Source: SURF-21 sp964592775
Lineage (GTDB): Bacteria > Actinomycetota > Geothermincolia > Geothermincolales > RBG-13-55-18
Length of the DNA stretch: 10,688 nt
Direction: 5' to 3'
Assembly: GCA_964592775.1 (NCBI GenBank)
Contig: CAZQFX010000100.1
Span: 1 to 10,688, forward strand
Shown: one piece after another, positions 5,608 through 10,688 of the stretch
Layout: the number at the start of each line of letters is the position of its first letter
Position numbering within the stretch: position 1 is the stretch's first letter
Program-made: the position numbers and the translations under genes
Notes under the pieces: model-generated
Database searches by the model: none
Told to the model about the DNA's origin: nothing
What the model saw: the letters and a program-made list of their open reading frames with translations, nothing else

Positions 5608-7149
5608 TCATTTCGCCGTCTCGATGCGGGGGAAGAGCCCCTCCCCCTTGGACACCTTCTGGCCGGCGGGGTAGAGGCCCCACTCCGCCTCACCGGGCAG
5701 GTGGTGGCTCCAGGGGGAGTCGTCGAACCCGAGGCGGCGCCAGATGCCCTCGCCCGCCCAGGGCATGGAAGGCGATACCAGCAGTGCCGTCAGGCGCACC
5801 GCCTCCACCTGGTTGTAGAGAACGGCGTCGAGGCGGCCCGCCCGAGCGGGGTTTTTGGCGAGGTCCCATGCCGCAGTCTCGTCCACGTAACGGTTGACCG
5901 CTCCCAGGTAATTCCATGTGGACTGCAGCGCCTCGTTGAAAGCGAGCCGGCCCATGCATTCATCCACCTCGCCGAACACCCGCGAGGCCGCGAGCTTCAA
6001 CGCCGTATCCGGGGCCTCGTCCTCCTGCCGGGGAAACGGCACCTCACCTCCGCGGTAGCGCTCCACCATGGCCAGTACGCGGCTGACCATGTTGCCCAGG
6101 GCATTGGCCAGGTCGGCGTTGTAGCGCCCGGTCATGTTCTCGCGCGAGAAGTTGCCGTCGTAGCCGAAGGAGAACTCGCGCAGGAAGTAGTAGCGGTAGG
6201 CGTCCACGCCGTACTCGTCGATGAGCTCATAGGGGCTTATCACGTTGCCCTTGGACTTGGACATCTTCTCCCCCTCCACGGTGAGCCAGCCGTGTGCGAA
6301 GACCTGGCGGGGGAGGGGAAGGCCCGCGGCCATGAGCATCGCCGGCCAGATAACGGCATGGAAGCGCAGGATCTCCTTGCCGATGAGGTGCACGTCGGCG
6401 GGCCAGATGCCCTGGAAGCGCGCGTCGTCGATGCCGTAGTCGATGGCGCTCACGTAGTTTAGCAACGCGTCGAACCACACGTACATCACCTGGCTCTCGT
6501 CGAAGGGCAGGGGGATGCCCCAGGTTAGTGTCTTGCGGCTGATGCTCTGGTCGGTGAGCCCCTGCCTGATGAAGCTGGTCACCTCGTTGCGCCTCATCTC
6601 CGGCTGCACGAAGTCGGGATCGGCCTCGATGTGCGCGAGCAGCCGGTCGGCGTAGGCGGAGAGGCGGAAGAAGTAGTTATCCTCCTGCACCATCTCCACT
6701 TCGCGGCCGCACTGGGGGCATTTACCGTCCACCAGTTGCGAGGGCAGCCAGAAGGATTCGTCGGGGACGCAGTACCATCCCTCGTAGGTATCGAGGTAGA
6801 TGTCGCCCTTGTCGCGGAGGTCCTGGATGAACCGGCGCGCCACCTCGGCGTGGCGGGGCGAGGTGGTGCGGATGAAGAAATCGTTGCTGATGTTCAGCGC
6901 CTTCCATACGTCGGTGAAATGCACCACCATGCGGTCGGCCCATTCCTGGGGCGAGACGTCGTTGCGCTCGGCGGCACGCGCCACGTGCTGTCCGTGCTCG
7001 TCCACGCCGGTGAGGAAGAAAACGCGCTCGCCCTTGAGGCGGTGGTAGCGCGCTAGCGTGTCGGCCACCACGGTAGTGTAGGCGGTGCCGATGTGGGGGA
7101 GGTCGTTCACGTAGTAGATGGGTGTCGTGACGTAGTAGGCTTTGTCCAT
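5608..7149 (-). CDS. metG: Methionyl-tRNA synthetase (MetRS)
   Basis: MetRS charges tRNA-Met, including the initiator, in the cytoplasm. The 513-residue product has the class I signatures: YYVNDLPHIGTAYT with the HIGH-type motif at 19-22, TGVDEHGQ (47-54), DALLNYVSA (228-236) and KMSKS (295-299), followed by the helical anticodon-binding domain. It ends there, without the C-terminal Trbp111/EMAP-like tRNA-binding domain. The zinc-knuckle region keeps C127, C144 and C147, but the second position of the usual first Cys pair is Asp (CVPDE). The frame is open further upstream to 7578, but that part overlaps abrB; ATG 7149 follows GGAAGG by six bases and opens at the family's normal N terminus. 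It is divergent from abrB. Confidence 0.97.
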   Translation of the reverse strand: MDKAYYVTTPIYYVNDLPHIGTAYTTVVADTLARYHRLKGERVFFLTGVDEHGQHVARAAERNDVSPQEWADRMVVHFTDVWKALNISNDFFIRTTSPRHAEVARRFIQDLRDKGDIYLDTYEGWYCVPDESFWLPSQLVDGKCPQCGREVEMVQEDNYFFRLSAYADRLLAHIEADPDFVQPEMRRNEVTSFIRQGLTDQSISRKTLTWGIPLPFDESQVMYVWFDALLNYVSAIDYGIDDARFQGIWPADVHLIGKEILRFHAVIWPAMLMAAGLPLPRQVFAHGWLTVEGEKMSKSKGNVISPYELIDEYGVDAYRYYFLREFSFGYDGNFSRENMTGRYNADLANALGNMVSRVLAMVERYRGGEVPFPRQEDEAPDTALKLAASRVFGEVDECMGRLAFNEALQSTWNYLGAVNRYVDETAAWDLAKNPARAGRLDAVLYNQVEAVRLTALLVSPSMPWAGEGIWRRLGFDDSPWSHHLPGEAEWGLYPAGQKVSKGEGLFPRIETAK

Positions 7150-7185
7150 TTTTTCCTTCCCATGTAAAATATTACAAGATAATTG

Positions 7186-7215
7186 TTGACACTCTTTGCC
7201 CGATGTCCATATAAT
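7186..7215 (+). promoter_or_regulatory. Consensus sigma-70/SigA promoter for abrB
   Basis: TTGACA (7186-7191) and TATAAT (7210-7215) are both perfect consensus boxes with an 18-base spacer. Transcription would start near 7222 and leave a leader of about 87 bases. That leader contains a hairpin with arms GCCCGG (7260-7265) and CCGGGC (7276-7281). No other promoter in the window matches so closely. Confidence 0.85.
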
Positions 7216-7245
7216 TATATCCCTGGTAGAACCCATGATTGTCAA
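7214..7245 (-). promoter_or_regulatory. Divergent promoter candidate for metG sharing the palindromic -10
   Basis: On the minus strand, TTGACA (7245-7240) precedes TATAAT (7219-7214) by 20 bases. The -10 is the other half of the perfect palindrome ATATAATTATAT (7209-7220), which also supplies the abrB -10. A 20-base spacer is longer than ideal; a GATATA box at 18 bases is an alternative. If used, RNA polymerase could serve only one gene at a time. Confidence 0.5.
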
Positions 7246-7308
7246 GGATAAAGGTATGCGCCCGGGCGGCGATGACCGGGCCGACAAGCGAGAAAGGGTG
7301 GGCGGAGC

Positions 7309-7557
7309 ATGAATATGAAGGCGACCGGAATCGTAAGGAAGATCGATGAGCTCGGGAGGATAGTCATCCCCATGGAGCTTCGCCGTACACTGGACATCAA
7401 GGAACGCGACCCCATCGAGATCTTCGTCGACGGCGAGAAGATCGTGCTCGTAAAGTACCAGCCGGGTTGCAGCATCTGCAACAGCACGGACAAGATGCGC
7501 ACTTTCAAGGGCAGCCGTATCTGCCAGAAGTGCATCAACGAGCTCAAGCGCAAGTGA
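7309..7557 (+). CDS. abrB: AbrB/SpoVT-type transition-state regulator with CxxC pairs
   Basis: AbrB-fold proteins are small swapped-hairpin dimers or tetramers that bind DNA, mostly at promoters. The first 50 residues of this 82-residue protein closely follow Bacillus AbrB: MKATGIVRKIDELGRIVIPMELRR with the DNA-contacting basic residues R10, K11, R17, R25 and R26. Instead of the Bacillus multimerisation domain, the C terminus has C54xxC57 and C72xxC75 with 14 residues between, a likely zinc ribbon seen in many clostridial relatives. ATG 7315 (80 residues) is better spaced from GGAG (7304-7307) than ATG 7309, which may instead use AAAGGG at 7293-7298. It has its own consensus promoter and is divergent from metG; control of that shared region by AbrB itself is plausible but not shown. 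Confidence 0.92.
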   Translation: MNMKATGIVRKIDELGRIVIPMELRRTLDIKERDPIEIFVDGEKIVLVKYQPGCSICNSTDKMRTFKGSRICQKCINELKRK

Positions 7558-7630
7558 GATAGAGCGGCGAGTCATCAACGGAGCGGATAGGGTCAGGGGG
7601 GTAAGGGTTCCGCTCCTCGCTCATAGTAAT

Positions 7631-7653
7631 GACGGGCGTCTTGCCCGTCTTTT
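7631..7653 (+). terminator. Intrinsic terminator of abrB
   Basis: GACGGGC and GCCCGTC form a perfect seven-base stem with a five-base loop, followed by TTTT. It lies 73 bases after the abrB stop. Between them, GGAGCGG (7580-7586) and CCGCTCC (7610-7616) form another hairpin in the transcript's tail. Confidence 0.8.
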
Positions 7654-7835
7654 CATTGGGATCGGACCAAACCTGCCGGCCTATCGGCAGCGCCGGATCG
7701 ATAGCCTTGCCGGGATAGCGAGACGCTATGGTCGCGGAACAACAGCTTTGAGTGGAGGCGCCACAGCCGGCGAGGCAAGCTCTGGCGCCTGCATACCTTC
7801 ATGGGTGCCGCGAGGTCATATGAACGTCTCCCCCG
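7654..7835. other. Non-coding gap with a series of perfect hairpins
   Basis: No gene is supported here. Three perfect inverted repeats follow one another: CTGCCG/CGGCAG (7673-7690, loop 6), ATAGCG-AGA-CGCTAT (7715-7729), and AGGCGCCA/TGGCGCCT with a 19-base loop, around 7756-7790. The last could act as the rsmA 3' hairpin when read on the minus strand. A conserved RNA is possible, but I recognise no known family. Both neighbouring genes, abrB and rsmA, end into this gap. Confidence 0.4.
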
Positions 7836-8720
7836 TCAGTCCCGTTCCGGGTCTGACCCCAAGGTGGGATCGAGGTGGGGCAGCGCCTTGAATACCGTAA
7901 GCAGTTCCTCGCAGGAGAGCTCTTCCGCGCGTATTCCGGACGGGAATCCCGAGGCGCGCAGGGCTTTCTCCACCCGGGGGCGCGGGCAATAAGGAACCCT
8001 GCCCCCGCTCAGCGCGTTAACCAGCATCTTCCTGCGCGAGGCAAAAGCGGCGCCGAGAAAGCGGAAAAAGGGCGCGACCTCGACGTCGGGCGGGAGTCCA
8101 CCCCGCCTTTCGATGCGCAGGACGGCCGACTCCACGCGCGGCGGGGGCAGGAACACGGTCGGGGGCACGCAGGCCAGCCGGCGCACCTCGGCGAGCAGGC
8201 GCATCTTTACCGACACACCCCCGTAGGAAGGGCTTCCGGGTTCCGCCAGGTAACGGTCGGCCAGCTCGCGCTGCACCATCACCACCATGCTTCCGGCCTG
8301 GGGTAGTTCCAGCAGCAGGCGCAGGATGAGAGGGGTGGCGACATTGTAGGGGAGGTTGGACACCACCTTCACCCTTTCCCCCGCCGCGAAGAGGGCTTCA
8401 AGGTCGACGCGCATGGCATCGCCCTCCACCAGCTCGAGGTTCGGCTGCGAGCCCACGGTTCCGCCCAGCACCACGAGGAGGCGGCTGTCCATCTCCACCG
8501 CCACCACGCGTTGGGCGCGCCGGCACAGTTCCTCGGTCAGGGTGCCGATCCCCGGCCCCACCTCGAGCACGGTGTCCTCGCGGGTGAGGTCCGCGGCATC
8601 GAGGATACGGGCGAGGATGTTGCCGTCGATAAGGAAATGCTGGCCCAGGGCGCGCGTAAGGCGCAGCCCATGCCTCTCCAGTATCTCCGCGACCACGCTG
8701 GGCCGTGTAAGCTCACCCAT
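7836..8720 (-). CDS. rsmA: 16S rRNA (adenine1518-N6/adenine1519-N6)-dimethyltransferase RsmA (KsgA)
   Basis: RsmA dimethylates two adjacent adenines in helix 45 of 16S rRNA late in small-subunit assembly. The 294-residue product is of standard length and contains LGQHFLID (25-32), the SAM-binding VLEVGPGIGTLTEEL (51-65), VAVEMD (73-78), the catalytic NLPYN (122-126), and FLPPPRVESAVLRI in the C-terminal half. The start is ATG 8720; a GGGAG lies 12 bases upstream, a loose ribosome binding site. The last residues (DPTLGSDPERD) extend slightly past the usual end. It is divergent from ispE; in Bacillus-type genomes the two are codirectional, so this arrangement is unusual. Confidence 0.95.
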   Translation of the reverse strand: MGELTRPSVVAEILERHGLRLTRALGQHFLIDGNILARILDAADLTREDTVLEVGPGIGTLTEELCRRAQRVVAVEMDSRLLVVLGGTVGSQPNLELVEGDAMRVDLEALFAAGERVKVVSNLPYNVATPLILRLLLELPQAGSMVVMVQRELADRYLAEPGSPSYGGVSVKMRLLAEVRRLACVPPTVFLPPPRVESAVLRIERRGGLPPDVEVAPFFRFLGAAFASRRKMLVNALSGGRVPYCPRPRVEKALRASGFPSGIRAEELSCEELLTVFKALPHLDPTLGSDPERD

Positions 8721-9051
8721 TGCCGTTCGCCGCTCCCGCCCCTCGCCTTCCCCCGCTTTCTTTAGCTTCGCTCAAGATGCCAGCCAATGAGCCCCTACGG
8801 GCAACAGGTCATGACGGCACCCTTCGCTTCGAGCCGGTGGATTTCCCCTCCCGCTCCATTTCCCTGCTACAGGGCATGTCCAATACGTTCTTGGTGGGGA
8901 TCCTTTCCACTATGATACTGCAATCCCCAGGTCGAGAACGATAGCGATGTACATACCAGACAAATGATGGTAGAAGGATCCGCGAGGAAGCGTTTCCGTA
9001 CCGGCACCGTGCTAATATGAAAGCGGCGGCAAGCGGCATCAAGGAGGGTGA
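8721..9051. other. 331-bp gap between divergent rsmA and ispE
   Basis: I find no gene here. It should hold promoters for both neighbours. Small features include CCCTG-CTA-CAGGG (8862-8874), GGATCCTT (8898-8905) facing AAGGATCC (8974-8981), a TATGAT (8911-8916) and TAATAT (9013-9018). The last lies 34 bases before the ispE start and could be its -10 box, but I see no good -35 to pair with it. A 108-codon minus-strand frame crosses it into ispE and is not convincing. Confidence 0.5.
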
Positions 9052-9939
9052 ATGCGCAGTCGGGCGGTACTGGAGGCCCCAGCCAAGATCAACCTCTATC
9101 TCGAGGTAGGCCCGCCTCGCCTCGACGGGTATCATCCCGTGCGCACCGTGCTGCAGACGGTGGAGCTGTGCGACCTGGTGGAGATGGAGGTGACGGACGG
9201 TGGAACAGGGTTGCAGCTCACCGTGGAAGGAGATGCTCCGTCAGGGGAGGACAACTTGTGCCACCGCGCCGCGACAACATTTCTCGAGGCGACGGGGTTG
9301 CGCATGGGTATAAAGATCGGTCTATCTAAGCGCATACCCCAGGCTGCGGGACTGGGAGGCGGCAGCTCCGACGCGGCTGCCGTTCTGCGCATCCTCAATT
9401 CCCTGGGCGGTGAGGCATTGAGCAGGGAAGAGCTGTTGGGTATGGCAGCTTCCCTGGGCATGGATGTGCCCTTCTTCCTGGTGGGCGGGACCGCTCTGGG
9501 TGAAGGGAGGGGGGAGCGCATATCCCCCCTGGCACAGGCGCCGCCCCTGCCGGTGGTGTTGCTGAACCCGGGCACCGGGCTTGTCACCGCCGATGTCTAC
9601 CGCCGTTTCGATGCAGCGGGCGGAGACAGCCCCGCCGCCCAAGGCCCGGAGTCGCTCCTCGCGGCGTTGCCAGGGGGCGATGCCGGAGCCATCGCGCCGC
9701 TTCTCTTCAACTCGCTGCAACGGGCGGCCTGCGATTTGATGCCCGGGTTAGACGCACTCCTACAGAAAGCATTGGAAGCTGGCGCCGCCGGGGCGCTGGT
9801 CAGCGGCAGCGGCCCCACCGTCTTTGCCCTTGCGGGCGACGATGGGCGGGCGGACACCCTGGAGACAGAGATGCGGAAGTATGCGCCTTTCGTCGCGCGT
9901 ACGCGGTTCCGCAGCGCTGGGGTCAGCCGGATAGACTGA
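9052..9939 (+). CDS. ispE: 4-diphosphocytidyl-2-C-methyl-D-erythritol kinase IspE
   Basis: IspE is the GHMP-superfamily kinase that phosphorylates the 2-hydroxyl of CDP-methylerythritol, the fourth step of the MEP route to isoprenoids. The 295-residue product has PAKINLYLEV (10-19) with the active-site Lys at 12, DGYHPVRTVLQTV (25-37), the ATP-binding PQAAGLGGGSSDAAA (96-110), the catalytic Asp in GMDVPFFLVGGTALG (138), and SGSGPTVFAL near 256. The start is supported by a full AAGGAGG (9041-9047) four bases before ATG, the best ribosome binding site in the window. A hairpin with T-rich tail ends the gene. It lies upstream of spoVG, as in Bacillus, without purR and yabJ between them. Confidence 0.96.
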   Translation: MRSRAVLEAPAKINLYLEVGPPRLDGYHPVRTVLQTVELCDLVEMEVTDGGTGLQLTVEGDAPSGEDNLCHRAATTFLEATGLRMGIKIGLSKRIPQAAGLGGGSSDAAAVLRILNSLGGEALSREELLGMAASLGMDVPFFLVGGTALGEGRGERISPLAQAPPLPVVLLNPGTGLVTADVYRRFDAAGGDSPAAQGPESLLAALPGGDAGAIAPLLFNSLQRAACDLMPGLDALLQKALEAGAAGALVSGSGPTVFALAGDDGRADTLETEMRKYAPFVARTRFRSAGVSRID

Positions 9940-9954
9940 CGGCGCGGAACGGCG

Positions 9955-9999
9955 GCCGGCCTTTGTCCCCGATCGAGTTCCAGGCCGGCTTCCTTTGTT
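9955..9999 (+). terminator. Terminator after ispE
   Basis: GCCGGCCT (9955-9962) and AGGCCGGC (9982-9989) form a perfect eight-base stem with a 19-base loop, followed by TTCCTTTGTT. The stop of ispE is 16 bases upstream. Confidence 0.65.
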
Positions 10000-10039
10000 G
10001 ACCGGTGGTACAGGAAATGCGGCGGGATGCTCGAACAGA

Positions 10040-10104
10040 GTTCCAAAAAATGTTTAGGGAACCATCTGATTTATCTTGAAAACGGAACCCGGGAGGCATA
10101 ATAT
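10040..10104 (+). promoter_or_regulatory. spoVG promoter with upstream GGAAC half-sites
   Basis: TTGAAA (10076-10081) and TAATAT (10099-10104) are separated by 17 bases, a good SigA-type promoter that would start near 10111. Just upstream are GTTCC (10040-10044) and GGAACC (10058-10063), an inverted pair around an A/T-rich loop. A second GGAACC lies in the spacer (10084-10089). They could form an operator; the regulator is unknown. The AT-rich stretch contrasts with the GC-rich surroundings. Confidence 0.6.
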
Positions 10105-10157
10105 GTTTATAAGTTTCCTGTCGGTTCAATTGGGACTATCTAGGGGGGACGCAACTC

Positions 10158-10439
10158 GTGGAGATCACAAGGGTTACCGTACGAGAGATCGACATGAACA
10201 TGGTCAAAGGCATTGCCAGCATCATCCTCGACGACTGTTTCGTTATCCACGACTTGCGGGTTGTAGACGGAGACCGCGGTTACTTCGTCGCGATGCCCTC
10301 CCGGAAACTTCCCAACGGGGACTTCAAGGACATCGCGCACCCGTTGAATTCCGAGACCCGCGAGAAGATCCAGGAAGCGGTGCTACGCGAGTTCTTCAAG
10401 GTGAAAAAGGGAGAGAGCGAGGCTGCCCCGGAGGAATAA
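10158..10439 (+). CDS. spoVG: SpoVG family RNA/DNA-binding regulator
   Basis: SpoVG proteins are small dimeric nucleic-acid-binding regulators; in Bacillus the gene affects septation during sporulation, and in Listeria, Staphylococcus and Borrelia the protein binds RNA or DNA. The family is also present in bacteria that do not sporulate. The 93-residue product follows the family from its first residues: MEITRVTVREID, MVKGIASIILDDCFVIHDLRVVDG, YFVAMPSRKLPNGDFKDIAHPLNSETREKIQEAVL. The tail (KVKKGESEAAPEE) is acidic and variable, as usual. Translation starts at GTG 10158, nine bases after AGGGGGG. The tRNA gene begins 22 bases after its stop, so both probably share one transcript. Confidence 0.96.
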   Translation: MEITRVTVREIDMNMVKGIASIILDDCFVIHDLRVVDGDRGYFVAMPSRKLPNGDFKDIAHPLNSETREKIQEAVLREFFKVKKGESEAAPEE

Positions 10440-10461
10440 GGCGGCCTGCGGCGTTTTTCCC

Positions 10462-10535
<74 letters not shown>

Positions 10536-10542
10536 GTAATAC

Positions 10543-10566
10543 GAGGGCTTTCGGCCCTCTTTTTTT
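10543..10566 (+). terminator. Intrinsic terminator after tRNA-Gln
   Basis: GAGGGC and GCCCTC form a six-base stem around TTTCG and are followed by seven T residues. It lies eight bases after the CCA end and probably ends the spoVG–tRNA-Gln transcript. Confidence 0.93.
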
Positions 10567-10597
10567 GCCGTTGTTCGGAAGTCCGGCCTGGGATCGA

Positions 10598-10678
10598 GCC
10601 TCGGGATCTGCCCGAGACGGTTCACCCTGGAGGTCATGCCCGAGAATCTGCCGGAGGCGGATCACCCGTGATCTACAT
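10598..10678. repeat. Two imperfect 40-bp tandem units at the right edge
   Basis: The stretch from 10606 to 10627 recurs at 10646-10667 with 19 of 22 positions identical (core CTGCC.GAG.CGG.TCACCC); over the whole 40-bp period identity drops to about 26 of 40. Unit 1 contains a perfect hairpin, CTCGGG-ATCTG-CCCGAG (10600-10616). Unit 2 ends in the palindrome GATCAC-CC-GTGATC (10660-10673). More units may lie beyond the window. It is in the gap before the next gene. Confidence 0.4.
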
Positions 10679-10688
10679 GGGCGCGTCC

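Noticed and set aside
7150..7578. N-terminal extension of the metG frame up to 7578
   Set aside because: It overlaps abrB and its promoter on the opposite strand and has no MetRS homology; ATG 7149 has a ribosome binding site and the normal N terminus.
7548..7797. Minus-strand open frame of about 80 codons with protein-like text (PVITMSEERNPYPPDP)
   Set aside because: It has no usable start codon before a late ATG, crosses the abrB terminator and overlaps the end of abrB; an old gene fragment cannot be excluded but is not supported.

Overview
The window is a GC-rich bacterial chromosome segment holding conserved housekeeping genes: rsmI, tatD, metG, abrB, rsmA, ispE, spoVG and a tRNA-Gln(UUG). 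The abrB–metG–tatD and ispE–spoVG neighbourhoods resemble the classic low-GC Gram-positive (Bacillus) order. The high GC, a leaderless-looking rsmI promoter and a MetRS zinc knuckle with one cysteine missing fit better with a deep-branching actinobacterial (Geothermincola/OPB41-like) or high-GC clostridial lineage. That placement is inference; no rRNA is present.

Layout. Positions 1-111 are a dispersed repeat. rsmI (+) follows, and its stop codon overlaps the start of a five-helix membrane protein. The gap 1758-2119 holds a strong hairpin and a stretch that reads like the 5' part (domain I) of a group II intron without the rest. Next come a secreted/membrane DUF2330 protein with an added C-terminal module (2120-4081), a 17-codon ORF and a small 85-aa ORF. 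Convergent to these are tatD and then metG on the minus strand. The 452 bp between metG and tatD are occupied by two small elements with terminal inverted repeats: one of 173 bp, containing an inverted copy of the 1-111 repeat, and one of 150 bp flanked by a 4-bp duplication. abrB diverges from metG across a near-consensus promoter region. rsmA (-) and ispE (+) diverge across 331 bp. spoVG has its own promoter and is followed 22 bp later by tRNA-Gln and a strong intrinsic terminator. The right edge carries two imperfect 40-bp units before the next gene, which lies outside the window.

Function. Four proteins act on RNA or translation: RsmI and RsmA methylate 16S rRNA, MetG charges tRNA-Met, and tRNA-Gln decodes CAA/CAG. 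IspE is the fourth enzyme of the MEP isoprenoid pathway. AbrB and SpoVG are small nucleic-acid-binding regulators. TatD is a metal-dependent nuclease. The DUF2330 protein and the five-helix protein are envelope proteins of unknown role.

The most interesting parts are non-coding: the inverted 111-bp repeats around a 5.1-kb segment, the two MITE-like elements inside the metG-tatD unit, the intron-like relic, and the symmetric metG/abrB promoter. I saw no defence system, CRISPR array or complete transposon.
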